Below the pieces are notes generated by a model. The model worked only from the letters and a program-made list of their open reading frames with translations. It was not told the origin of the DNA and made no database searches. Shown here in pieces: positions 1-13,000 of a stretch of 64,000 bases of DNA (position 1 is its first letter; each line of letters begins with the position of its first letter). The DNA is from Azorinus chamasolen. Taxonomy: Eukaryota > Mollusca > Bivalvia > Cardiida > Solecurtidae. The stretch is taken from assembly GCA_963576725.1 (NCBI GenBank), contig OY755242.1, forward strand, positions 59,936,480 to 60,000,479, read 5' to 3'. The translations under genes and the position numbers were made by a program.

Positions 1-521
1 TTTTATATAAATTCACACGTATAATAAGTTATATGACATAATTGCTGAAATAAAACAAGTCGGTGTATCGCATTAATTTATTTCAAAGCTTTCACAAATC
101 TATTTGATATTAATATTACTTGTTGTCCTAGCCTATTGTTCACATGTATACCTTTCGTTAACGGCACAGTTCAAATTTCCGTTTTACTATTCTAATGCTT
201 AATGCTACCTGACTCGTATTATGCAAACGGCTTGGATCTAGATGAGACGCCGAGTAACTCGGCGTCTCATCAGGATTCACGCTGTTTGTAATTTGATCAG
301 TAGTTTCACAAAGGCTTGGAAGTCGGTAAAAACTTCTGCACATATTATGTTTTCAGCATGAAGTGGGCTATGGTATATATTATTCTTTGTCGTGAAGGTT
401 AGCATGTTTTATTCAGATATATGATTGATTTTATATAGAAAGCTGCTTTGGAGGCCGGAACAATTTCCAACCTTTCAAGGTTCTGCATATTGACTTCATG
501 ACACGGTCGATATCGAGTTAA

Positions 522-777
522 CCCTTTCCTTCATATAAATCATATAAACGCGTTTTAAAATAACGTGTTTGCAAACACAGAAGACCCAGATCAAACGGCT
601 CCTATAGGAGCATTCTGATCATGTTCTGCTCTGCCTGCTAATAAAATTTGAAATATCTGTTTATCTACTTTCTAAAATGGCTTCAATTTTCCACTTTCCA
701 TATTTCATTAGAACTATTTTGTCCATGGATATCCAGTAAGTATTGAAATTTGGGAAAAAAATAGGATAGGGAAAGGG
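522..777. mobile_element. Family A MITE (piggyBac-type), TTAA-flanked
   Basis: CCCTTTCC..GGAAAGGG ends between TTAA 518-521 and 778-781. Central arms GCAAACACAGAAGACC and TCCTATAGGAG. Non-coding. Confidence 0.85.
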
Positions 778-1019
778 TTAATAATTTTCCTGCTAAGCGC
801 GACCTTTACTAGTATTTGCAAAACGTTTGGGTTCAGATGAAACGCCGAGTAACTCGTGTCCGATCAGGATCCAATCTGTTTTACATTCGGTACATAGTGT
901 GTCAAACTTCTATGGGAGCCGTCTGATCTGGGGCAACTCTGTTTGCAAATGCATGAGAATGCGTTTATATGAAGTAAAAAGTTCAGCAGACATGATGTTT
1001 TCCGCAGGTCAATGTTTAA

Positions 1020-1238
1020 TTCTTTCCCTGTTCTGTGTTTATTTTAAAGTTCAATACCTACTGAATATTCACGGACAAAATAGCTATAATGGAATATGGA
1101 AAGTTGGACATTGTTGCCATTTTAGAAAGTATATACTGTAAACAGATCTGTCATATTCCATTGGCAAACAGAGCAGACCCTGATCTGGGTCTACTCTCTT
1201 TGCAAATGCGTGAAAACACGTTTATATGAGGGAAAGGG
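1020..1238. mobile_element. Family A MITE, opposite orientation
   Basis: Flanked by TTAA at 1016-1019 and 1239-1242. The central palindrome is shortened to CAGACCCTGATCTGGGTCTACT, without the hairpin tip. A fragment of another copy lies at 905-985. Confidence 0.8.
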
Positions 1239-1249
1239 TTAACAAGAGT

Positions 1250-2155
1250 GCCAGTGGGCACAATATACGCCCGTCGAGGTCTTTTTCAACATAAACTGGG
1301 GTTAACATATTTACTAAACGCAAATGCTTAACACTCTAAGTCAAATTGTGCGACAAAGTTTCAAGGCTTTATCTCAAGTGGTTGTAAATAGGCGTACTTT
1401 AACAAAAAACCTTAACCAAAATTTCTAAATTAAAAAGGGCTATACTAAATGCTTGACAGACTTATTTACTCTTGTCTACAGATGAAGCTTCTGATGGTGA
1501 ACAAGTGTTCCAAGTTTCAAAGCTTTATCTCAAAGGGTTATGTAAATAAATGGACTTTAACAAAAAACCTTAACAAAAAATTCGAAGTTAAAAAGGGTCA
1601 TAATTATGTCAAAATTCTGGACAGAGTTATATACTTTTGCCTGCAGGTGAAGGTTGTGATGGTGAACAAGTGTTCCAAGTTTCAAAGCTTTATCTCAAAG
1701 GGTTGTGTAAATAAGTGGACTTTAACAAAAACCTTAACCAAACATTCTAAGTTAAAAAGGGGCATAATTCTGTCAAAATGCTTGACAGAGTTATGTACTT
1801 TTGCATACAGCTGAAGGTTGTGATGGTAAACAAGTGTTCCAAGTTTCAAAGCTTTATCGCAATGGGTTATGTAAATAAGTGGACTTACAAAAATGTGATC
1901 CACATAAATTGAGGTTAACATTTTTGCTTAACGCAAATGCTAAAGTCCAATTGTGCGACCTTGACCTTGGATAAACGTACCGGGAAACACCCATGCTGCT
2001 GTAGCATGTCCAGATAAACATTGTGGTGAAATTTGGGAAGGATCCACCAATCGAAACTTGAGTTAGAGATGTTACAGACAGACGGACATACACACAGACG
2101 GACAGACAGCGCCATTCCATAATACGTCCCGTTTTTTCAAACGGGCGTCTAAACA
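1250..2155. repeat. Mollusc-type interspersed repeat with ~160-bp tandem units
   Basis: The string AAGTTTCAA(A/G)GCTTTATC recurs near 1355, 1511, 1676 and 1840, spaced about 156-165 bp. Each unit holds TTAACAAAAACCTTAAC and GTTATGTACTTTTGC-like text. The right end has a (GACG/GACA) tract and the short palindrome CCCGTTTTTTCAAACGGG. Open frames through it are by-products. Confidence 0.7.
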
Positions 2156-2303
2156 CTATTTTTGCCGCTCACTCTATATATTGTCTCTGCCATACTCGTG
2201 AGATTAAAATTGCCAGTACATTCTATGGTCAATGCACTCCGAACGTTCCCAAAGGACCTGTCTGTATTATTGTTGTCATGCAATTAGAAACTATTCGCCT
2301 TTA

Positions 2304-2378
2304 CTGTATGTAACCAGGTCTCTAGTTTCCCCTTGCTGTACCTGCATGTAACCAGGTCTCTAGTTTCCCCTTGCTGTA
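2304..2378. repeat. Two-copy ~37-bp tandem repeat
   Basis: TGTAACCAGGTCTCTAGTTT and the following 17 bases occur twice head to tail. Directly to the right (2388-2475) is a left-end fragment of family C. Confidence 0.8.
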
Positions 2379-3024
2379 CCTCACGGGACTACAGTAGAAC
2401 CTGCTCTAAGCGGCCATTCATTTATTGAACACAGGAGTCTTAAAAAGCAGATGGTTGCTTAATGCATAGTAGGTATGAGTGTGGTGTCAGCTTTGCATGG
2501 TGAATGAATAATATTAGAAGACTCAGAAAAGTATACGTTGTATATGCAATTGTAAAATGATTGGGTTAGTGTTACACTGGGTCACATGGCATGAATTAAT
2601 ATGCAAAGCCCCTCTATTCCCACTCTTCACACTCACTCTTTCTTCTAAACGCGGCACTTTGGCGCTTTCTCTATCATTTTTTTAATTCAGTATATTCATG
2701 TTCCTTCAAATTATAACGACCAACTGCATGATGGTGAGTTGATGAATGAATGTTGAAATGTTTCGAGTGTCAGAAATGTTAGGTTGAATTGACATAATAT
2801 ACTTATTGCTATATGTGTCCCAGACATCGAATATATTTTACGTCCATAGCTGTAAGTACTCGACACCGGTAGTGTTTTATTACACCATCCAAGGGTTACA
2901 TAAGTTGGAACAAGTTCAGATACACACGCAGTAAGGGCAGTCAGCAGTATTTACTTTTTTATGACTATGCTTGGTATGAATCGATGTGGTATTTCAAAAG
3001 TATGCTACATGTATATTGTGTTAA

Positions 3025-3240
3025 CCCTTTCCCTGATGAATGTTTTTTCGTGACCTGGTAAGTTCATAAATACTCATTAAAGTTATATGGTTAAAATATT
3101 GGCTCGGACAAAAAAAGAGATCTAGATACTTTCATAAGCAAACAGAGCAGAGCCTGTTCAGACGGCTCCTACAGGAGCCATCTGATATGGGTGTATTCAG
3201 GTTGTAAAAGCATAAAAAGGTGTTTCTATGAAGAAAAGAG
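3025..3240. mobile_element. Family A MITE, TTAA-flanked
   Basis: The ends CCCTTTCC..AAGAG lie between TTAA 3021-3024 and 3241-3244. The tip is GGCTCCTACAGGAGCC. Confidence 0.85.
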
Positions 3241-3457
3241 TTAACTGAAAACACTTTGTCTTGGATATTCTCAATTGTTCTGTCATACTTTGTACTGATT
3301 TTGTCGATATAAGTCGATGCACAGGGCTGCTGTATTGCACGCTGGTGTCAAAATAATGAACGTGGAACAAATAGTACTTTAAGTTTTGTAACTTTATACA
3401 CATTGTATATGCACTGAATTTTAAAGGGACGCTGCTGTATTTCCCTCTCATCTATTA

Positions 3458-3680
3458 CGAGGACTGGTTGATAAGTTGTGACCCTCATATGTAAGGGTTT
3501 GACTTTTGGCGTACATACTGCATTATTTTTCAACATAATCCCCTTCGATATATATACATGTTTGCCAGCGATGTTTCAGGCCCACAATGCCACTTTATGT
3601 AAAGGAATAGTAGGACTGAAAAGGGACACCCCTGCCTAACTCCATCAATACAAGGCTAACAACTTATCAATCAGGCCTCG
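3458..3680 (-). mobile_element. Deleted mariner-family remnant
   Basis: Inverted ends (CGAGGACTGGTTGATAAGTT and AACTTATCAATCAGGCCTCG) are each flanked by TA. The minus strand inside reads KHRWQTCIYIEGDYVEK and stop, resembling the C terminus of mariner transposases. Only the 3' part survives. It lies 280 bp downstream of the probable terminal exon. Confidence 0.65.
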
Positions 3681-3962
3681 TATATAGTTAACACATTGGT
3701 ACACAGTGTCCCATTGAAAAGGACATAGGAACGCAGTGTAGACCCATATCAGTTTAGATACCAGCAAATATGTTGTTTGCATGGAACATGGACGGGTTCC
3801 AAAATAAGAGCTGGACGGGTTTCCCCCAAATAATATTGGAATATATGGGTTGAACCCTCGATTTATGTAAGTAGAGCACACAGCCGTACGATTTGTATAA
3901 TTCATTGGTTAAGAAAATATAAAGACAGGTCTCTCTCGGCCATATGTTGGTTAATGTCTGAG

Positions 3963-4091
3963 TTAAACTCGGAAATCGTTTGGACGTTTGGCCAAGTAGA
4001 TGAGAGGCTTGCATACCGTGTAGCCAGACGATCGCCGCATCCGTTTCACCTGGGCGTACATTTTCTGTACACGTATATGTCGTGGCGTTGC
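3963..4091 (-). CDS. Unknown gene, probable terminal coding exon
   Basis: After a strong acceptor (CATTTTCTTTCAG) the phase-0 frame gives ATPRHIRVQKMYAQVKRMRR and then 22 more residues to TAA at 3965-3963. The phase matches the upstream exon, and the Lys/Arg-rich composition continues its style. A possible donor (ACG|GTATGC) inside would make it an internal exon, so the exact end of the protein is uncertain. No AATAAA was found just downstream. Confidence 0.5.
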   Translation of the reverse strand, partial: ATPRHIRVQKMYAQVKRMRRSSGYTVCKPLIYLAKRPNDFRV

Positions 4092-7000
4092 CTGAAAGAA
4101 AATGCACGAGATGTACGGAAATAAATTATACATTATTTTATACATATACATTAACATTATCCTCTGAGGAATATTCAGGACAGTTTCTGTTCATTATGAA
4201 TAGCAATTTAACTCTTGTATCAAAATATAAAACAAGCAAGTATTGTCATGCCATCCATTAACCCTCGTCGAAGACTGCTCTAGCATTTTAAAGTCATCAA
4301 TCATCACCTTGAGTTGGATGTGGACTGATAGAGAATATTATTGATATATCAAGTGTATGTGAGGGACGTTGTGCAACATTTGTTTTATTAACGGTCCATA
4401 TATATAGTGTGGTTAGAGTCTGCTGTCCATATATATAGTGTGGTTAGAGTCTGCTGTCCATATCTATAGTGTGGTTAGAGTCTGCTGTCCATATCTATAG
4501 TGTGGTTAGAGTCTGCTGTCCATATATATAGTGTGGTTAGAGTCTGCTGTCCATATATATAGTGTGGTTAGAGTCTGCTGTCCATATATATAGTGTGGTT
4601 AGAGTCTGCTGTCCATATATATAGTGTGGTTAGAGTCTGCTGTCCATATATATAGTGTGGTTAGAGTCTGCTGTCCATATATATAGTGTGGTTAGAGTCT
4701 GCTGTCCATATATATAGTGTGGTTAGAGTCTGCTGTCCATATATATAGTGTGGTTAGAGTCTGCTGTCCATATATATAGTGTGGTTAGAGTCTGCTCTGT
4801 TTGCTTAAGGAATTATATAGATCTGATACTACAGTTGTTGTCTTAACTAAACCGAGGGCTTGGTGCAAAACTATTCTAACTCATTCACTTTGTGAAGGAG
4901 TTAGAATAGTTTTGCACCAAGCCCTCGAAACATACCCTTGAAATATTAACATTTTTAAAAGTTAAGTTTATGAGTATTCATCAAGCGACCAATTCACGCA
5001 TAAATGATAATTAGGGAAAGGCTTAACCATTTACTGCACGAACATTCTTGTAAGAAATAATGACTGTATAACTATTTATTAGCTACGTGTTTATCATGAC
5101 TTATGAATAGGGCCTACATGATGTTTTAGCCGTATACAGTAGAACCTTCCTAAGCGATCATTCAATTATATGAACAGATGCTTTTAAAAAGCGGATGGTT
5201 GCTTAATGCAGGGCAAAAATACGGTAAAAAGCCCCCATAAGCTACACCATGCCTTACTACCCATAATTAGTCCTCTTTTTGAAGGACCTCTTAAGACTGG
5301 TTCTACTGTAATCAGATATATATCATATCATAAGCAAGAACAGTAAACCTTAATCAGACAACTCATTTAGTAGTCGACGGATCTGGGTCTACTCTGTTTG
5401 CAAATGTGTTAAAAGGCGTATCTATGGAGTAAAGTATTAACACTTTCCCTGCTTAATATTCATTACTGCATGAATATTCATGGACTGATTTGTTTTGTAT
5501 TAAAACATTAATACAGAAAGATATGGGTGTGACAGACACTTTAGAATCCTATCTACAGTTGAACATCGATATCTCGAACTCGGATAACTCGAACTTCGGG
5601 ATAACTCGAGATAAAAGTTAGGTCCTTCAATAAACAATAAGGATTTACTCTAAAATTTATCACTACGCATATCTAGAAACACATTTGATAGCTTAACGCA
5701 GGTCTACAGTAATGCTAAAAGCTCCTACAGGAGCTTTCAGAATTACTTTAGACCTGTATTAAGTTGTGATATTGAGAAATTGTCCAGATTAGAAATTGGA
5801 TAACTCGAACTTCTGTTATCTCGAAGTAATTCGCATGGTCCCTTGAAATTCGAATTATCGAAGTTTAACTCTATATCATTTCACAAGCAAACAGAGCAAT
5901 CCCTTATCCGACGGCTAAAGAAGCCATCTGACCTGGGTCTACTATGTTTGCAAATGCGTTAAAAGGGGTGTCTATGAAGTAGAGTTGGGCGAACTTCTTA
6001 CGACTGATTTTATCGTCAGTTCTGTCATATGACGACCAGTTGCGATTGTCGTACAACAATCTTTTGTCAGACAAATCATTGGTGTGTATCTGTTTCTTGT
6101 TGATGGTTTGTGCAAATCGAGTTGTGCCAAAAATTAATTATATGACATACGTCTAAAAAGACAAATGATCGATTATGCATATTTCAGTAACTATAAATGT
6201 AATTCTTGGTTCTTAGTTCTTCTTAGTTTGCCCTTCGTCCTGTATGTCAGGATTATAAGTAGACCCTGTCCTAAGCGGCCATTCATTTATTAAACAGATG
6301 AATCTTAAAAGCAGGTGGTTGCTTCATGCATGGCAGAGTAATGAAGAAAGCTCTTATATGAGATTTCTGCATTACTTTTGACCTGCATTAAGCTACCACA
6401 TGTATTACAGACCCATAATTATACATCTTTGATGGTCGCTTAAGACAGGTTCTACTGTATAAAATATACTCATGCTCAAAAGTCTTGTCCCATAGATTTT
6501 TTTATTCAAAAATGTTATACCCGTTCCCAATAATCGATTTATGTTGTTTGTGTATCGAGATCTGACCACATTAAGCTTGGTTAGGCTGCAAGCAGTCGAA
6601 CGTGACGAGCCCTAGACAACGTTATAGGTAGGTATAGCAAAATGAACGAGTTCCACGTGCAGATCATGGCGGCATGTGAAAACGGTCATGTTTCACTTAT
6701 TGACACTCGTTTATTCGGAAAACAGCATAAAACTCATTTATTCATGTTGCTATCCTATTAGTGCAATACGAACGTTAACGGAAAACATGCATGAACGTGC
6801 AATATGCACATTGGATGAAGGAATGACAAAACCAGAGAATACTGGAGAATATATAATGCAAAACAATATTGATGTGATAGACTGGGCTTCTAAAAGCACT
6901 GACCTCTGCCCAAAAGGGTATTTTGTAAAACGCAGGGTACGTCAATGTGCACAACAGCCAAGTAACGTCAAAGAGCTTGACGTAGCTGTGATTGAAGAGT

Positions 7001-10000
7001 CCACAATATTTCATTCACAATTTGATTAATTTAATTAGAGAACGGTGTCAAGCAGTTGTGCAAGCAAATGGTGGATTTACCCGCTATTAGGTAGGAGATA
7101 TTTGATTGATATGGATTTCATTTTAGGGCCGTGTCACTTGTTGTGCTTAATGCAATATTTATTTTAGGTTTATTTTTTGCTGTTCGTGACTTTTCTTATT
7201 ATGAATAAGATACGTTTTAAATTGATATATCACTTTATATGTTTCATTTAACAGTAACTTATTAATACCTTACACAACTTTTGACAAGACTTTTGAGTTT
7301 GAGTGTACTCCGCTGTTGTCTCTAGCCAATGCATTCAAAACTTCTTAACTGCTTCGCTGCTAAATATTGTCACTACAAATTTTATTGGTTTTAACTTTCT
7401 CCCATCTCGGTAAATAATTTTACAACAATAACAAACAGTCTGGATCCTGATGGGACGCCTAGTTACTCAGCATCTCATCTGGATCCAAACTATTTGCTTA
7501 GGTAATCAAAGATGCGACAAAGTTATAGGCTACAGCCTTGAGGGAGGGGTATTATTAGTCGGCATGACATAACAGTACTGTAAATAAATCTGGCATTCGC
7601 ATATAAATAAAGGTGTGAGAAATTGTAACACGTTTTACTTTAAAATATAAAACCGCTTTGAAGTTGTTGCAAATATAGTTTGACCCAGATCAGAGGAGGC
7701 CTGTAGAAGCCATGTGATCAAGGTCTGCTTTGTTTACTTATGGAATAAAAACATTTTCTACCATGTGTCCATTCGCCATTATAAAAAATCAGCCCATAAT
7801 ATTTCATAGGATCTTTATTTCTTATGTGAATATTTATCAGATAAAGGCTTAAAAAGCTTTACTAATATAGTAAAACCTCTCTATAACGGCCACTAAATTA
7901 TATCCAGTATTTTGTGTTAAAGGCATATGGCTGCTTAAAGCAATGTGAAAGTAAAACAAAACGCTCCTAAAGGAGCGTTCTGTTTTACTTTCACATTGCT
8001 TTTAGCAGCCACCTGCCCTAGATACCATCTAATAAGCACGATTTAGTGGCCGTTATAGAGAGGGTTTTACTGTATGTCGGGTTTTTCAATCAAATACAGT
8101 AGAGCCTGTCTTAAGCGGTCATTTATTTATTGAACAAAGCAGTAATAAGTAGCAGGTGGTTGCTTAAAGCAGGGTAAAAGTGAAACAGAAAGCTGATATA
8201 GAAGCTTTCTGTACAAGTTTTGTACTGCATTAAGCTACCACCTGTTTTAGAAATCCTGGTTTACAGGTTTTTTTTTATAATGGTCGCTTAAGACAGGTTC
8301 TGCTGTATTTACTTCCTAAGACTAGTATTGTGCTAGTAGACATCGTTTTTTAAATATAAAAATGCGACATCCCTCAGTACTCACGTCATCTATATCTCTT
8401 GGCTGAGGTAGATTTGTTGCGCTTTTCACCCTTTTTACCGCTTCCCTCAGGGGCATGTCCCACATCTTCATTGTATTCGGCTCGTTTTGTGGCCTTCGTA
8501 ACGACGTCAGTGAACCCTCATCGCTGTCTGAATTGTCTTGCTGCTCGGCGAATCGCTCCACCGCACTCTCTTCTGACAGATCTATAGTGTCCCAAAGTAC
8601 ATGGTCTGGTTTGCTGTGTCGATATTTATCCTTTTGACTCTGAAATGATCGGTAAAAATCGACAATTTCCGAACGTCGGCATAGCTCGGGAGCGGATCTA
8701 CATGACACAGAAGACTTTGCACGTGCAGACCGGGGCGATTTCAAAAGTTTAGGCGGTAGTGCTACCAAGGTGCTCTTTGGGCGTTTTGCTTGTTTGCCTA
8801 TCTTAACTCTTGGACTTGTCTGTTTCACACGTTTACGGGTCTTTGGTAAATATTCACTTTTATCAACCCTTTGTAAATCCGTATTTTCATTGTACACGTC
8901 CATCAAATTAATAGAAATCAATTTAGATCGTTGTTGTGATTTTCTGTCTATAGTTTCTCTCTTCCTCAATCTCCCCGGGGTCGTTTCTCTAACAGAATCA
9001 ACTTCTAGTGTCCTTGTATTATACACACTGTTTTCACACTCTTCACTCTTCGTATATCCTTTTCGTATTGGCAAGTGTTTAGTTCTTTCACCCTCGTCTT
9101 CATTAACTCCATCTGTATTAGCAATGGCACTAACACAGTGCACTTCTATCTTTTCAGAAGAGTCAGTACTTCGACTGCGAACACAGGTCAACGATCCCCG
9201 AGAATTAACTGCTTCTGTAATCGGGTCTAGTTTAGGCTTGGTTTTCCTTTTCATTTTAGGTTTCCTCTCGTATTCCACTGGCGATAAATTCGCCATTCTT
9301 TCGTTAAGAGTCTTTATATCACTATCGCTCCCATCGTCTCCGAGATCTTCTATTTCTACACGCTTGCAAAGTTCGTCCTCGTCGCTACTAGCCATTTCGT
9401 CTTTCTCACCACTTAGGACTATAATGCACTCTCCCCTATAATTACTGTAAATATCGGGTTGTTTTGGAAGACAGTATTCCGACACACTGCTATCTTTGTC
9501 ACTAAATTCACTTTCACTGTCAGCTTCGACCTCAACAATGATAACCGGTTCTACTAAAGTATGCTCATTGCCTTCGTCACAGCTGAAACTATTACTAAGA
9601 ACAGATTCCAAGACTAGCTGATCAACTTTCGCCTTTTCTAACGGAATCTCATCTTCACTAGTTTCCTCATTTTCACTTGTATTTTCTGAATTATGTTCCG
9701 AGTCTTGTTCACTTACATTTTCTGAATTATGTTCAACTGATTGTTCATCACGTATATTTTTCAGTTTTGAATCACTTGTTTCATCAAATACCTCTTTAAC
9801 CACGGTGTTATCAAACTTTACCCTGCCTTCATTATTTCTTATTGCTTTCTCTTTAACAAGGACAACACTGCATGGCCGTTCTTCAATGAACTCCTGTTGG
9901 TTATCACTACCATTGTCACATATATTTCCCTCTGTGTTTAAGTCATCATTGTCCTTATTTGAATCATCAGACCTTTCTTCACCTTCTTTGATTACTGTTT

Positions 10001-13000
10001 TACTTGCTTGCCCTTGACCAGTCGGTTCACTAGTATCGTTGCCACTATTACTCCGTTTCAACCGGCGATTTAGCTCAATCCTATCAGCTAATGATACTTC
10101 CGATTTCCTGCGTCGCCGTTTAACTCTTGTCGGCGGTGGAGCCGGATGCTCGAATCCGGGTACTTTTATGTTGCGAGCTGTTTCGAAGGATGCAATCAGG
10201 TCCTCCTGTGCCTTTCGCTCTTCGCTCACGGTACTCAGAAGTGTTTGCACGAGCCGGAACAAGCGATCCTTCCCGAAATGGCGATGCACAGCATTACGAA
10301 ATGTGTTAGTCTGAAAGAAAAAATATCAGTTTTATACAAAATTTTATATTTCAAACAGAATATTAATTTTAATGTCCACAGCACTAGAAACTGGCACAGT
10401 TGGAAACCAAATATGAGCTCTTAATCCATGCAAAAAGAAAATACGTGTACAATGAAAAGCGACCATATAGATGTGCTCAAATTATAACTTAATGCAGGAT
10501 AAAAGTTATGCAGAAAGCTCTCCAAGTCATTTCCCCCCTTAAGCTGACGGCAATATCTAGAGAGCAAGCAGTGTCATATTTTCAATCAACTCGTTGAGTA
10601 AAATGGTAAATGAACACTCATGTAATATTCTTTTTATCATATGGCACAACAATCCAACAAGAAGACACCTTTATACATGTATATTTAAATGACAGTTGTC
10701 AACCAGACAGACTTACGTCATCTGCGTGTGATACTACATGTGTGCAGTATAACAGTTATGAATTCGTTAATGGGTTAACCCATTCCCTTCTGGAGTATTT
10801 TAGATCCAACGTCTTTGAATGAATCTATGGAAAAGGAGCATTTCCTAGAGAAAAGGAAACTTGTAGAATTATATAGTTTTGAAATCATTTTGATAAATGT
10901 TCTATTTATCACAACGGTTTAAAAAACGTCTCAATGGGGATCAGTAGGAGGGAAAGGGTGATCTGGGATACAAACAGTGTCATGTGATAAACGGATAATA
11001 CCAGATGATCCAGTGTCCGATAAACTCTATAACCCTTAAGTTTATATCCGTGAATTTTGAATTGAGGAATGGTCCACCATTGTTTAACGGTAAATTTGAG
11101 CTCACTTGAGGATTTTGAGTGGCTAACAACGAAGATCCTGACCAGATGGCTCCTAGTCGAGCCTTCTGATGCCCTGATGGCTCCTAGTCGAGCCTTCTGA
11201 GGTGCTGATGTTGGTCTACGGTGTTCGCCAATGACACTGCACTCGTTCCTCGCACTTAGTGGTTTAAATAAGACAGGATTTTGGAGTATTGGTGCTCACA
11301 GCAATAATTTACTCCGAATAAGGCATATTTATTATAGATATGAAGCCGTAAGTGACAGCGCCGGAATATATAGCCTCCTCATTTATTGCCAACGGATTAT
11401 CCACGAGAACGCCAGATAAGTAGGAAGCTCAAAACGGTTGTTTGTTTAGTTTATGAATCCCAGCTTATTGTTTGAAAATAGAAACCACTTCATGTTGACC
11501 CTTTCCTTCATATAAACGCCCTTTCACGCATTTGCAAACATTGTAGGTCCAGAGTAGACGGCTCTTATAGGGTCTGCTCTGTTTGCATCTGACATGATAT
11601 AGATCTGATTCTAGTTTTTGTCAAAGTAAAAACAAATTGAACAAATTATGTTATGATAAGTCAGCTAATAAATATTCATGATGTAATTGTTTTACATGAA
11701 TAATTGTTTTACATGAATATTAAACAGGTAAAGGGTTAATGTCGTCACGTGTGAACTTTGTGTGATTACTTTTGAAAACAGTTTTCGAATCGAGTTGTAG
11801 TTGTACTTCGATATTTCGAACTTCCAACAAAACACTTTCTCGAATCCACATGTCTACAGTAATGCTGAAAGCTTCTGTATGAGCTTTCAGCATTACTTTA
11901 GACCTGTATTAAGCTGTCGCATGAGTTTCTAGATATCTCTAGAGATACAATTTAGAGCAATTTGGTATTGTAAGTTTTTTAAGGACTGAACTTTTTGTTC
12001 GAGTTATCCCAAAGTCCGAGTTTTCTGAGTTTGAGATATCGAAGCTCAGTTGTAGTTCTGATTGCAAACTGTTTGCATGTATAGGATGTCGACAATTCGC
12101 CGCTTGTATGTGGTGGTTAGCCCTTTTCATTTTCTTAGACACATTTGCAAACAGAGAAGACTCAGATTAGACAACGCCTGTAGGACTATCATAAATCTGA
12201 TTCCATAGCTCAGTCATGGTTAAAATCGTTTGTTCATGATTCCATTATAAAAGGCAGCCAATCAATAGTCATACAATCATTATTACATAAATATTCACAA
12301 GAGATAGATCATGAACTAGACTTGAAGGAGAATGGACCAAATCACTCTAAATACATAGCTCGAATGTCTGTCCTCTAGACTCTGTGTTAGTTATTACTAG
12401 CTGGCGTAATGCAGAGTGATGAGAACTTTCTGCATTGCAGCTGAACTTCGATATTTCGAACTCGGATAGTTCGAATGATTGTGTGGTCCTTTCAAAATTT
12501 ACAATACAGACTGGTTCTAAAAGATATCACTATGCATATCTAGAAACACACGTGACAGCTTAATGGAGGTCTAAAGTAATGCTTAAAGCTCCTATAGGGA
12601 CTTTCAACATTACTTTAGACATGCATTAAGATGTGAACTTGAGAAAGTGTCCACATTAGAAATAGGGTGACTCGAACTTCTGCTATCTTTAAGTAATTTG
12701 TACGGTGCCTTGGGCTCAGTAGTTCGGCTTCACACCAGGTTCCCAGCTCTTTATAATTTGGACGGTCCCTTGAGCTCAGTAGCTCGGCTTCACACCAGGA
12801 ACCCAGCTCTTTATAATTTGTACAGTCCCTTGAGCTCAGTACCTCGGCTTCAGACCAGGAACCCAGCTCTTTATAATTCGTACGGTCCCTTGAGCTCAGT
12901 AGCTCGGCTTCACACCAGGATCCCAGCTCTTTATTACTAGGTCAATAGTTTCTCAAACTTTAGAACCGATTAGAAGTAAGAAAATTGCTCCAGATCAGAG

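Noticed and set aside
8399..10314. Several plus-strand open frames of 60-223 codons
   Set aside because: They are antisense shadows of the 642-codon minus-strand exon, which has splice sites and a biased composition.
12698..12940. 80-codon frame with repeated ARLHTRNPALYN motif
   Set aside because: Translation of the 60-bp tandem repeat.
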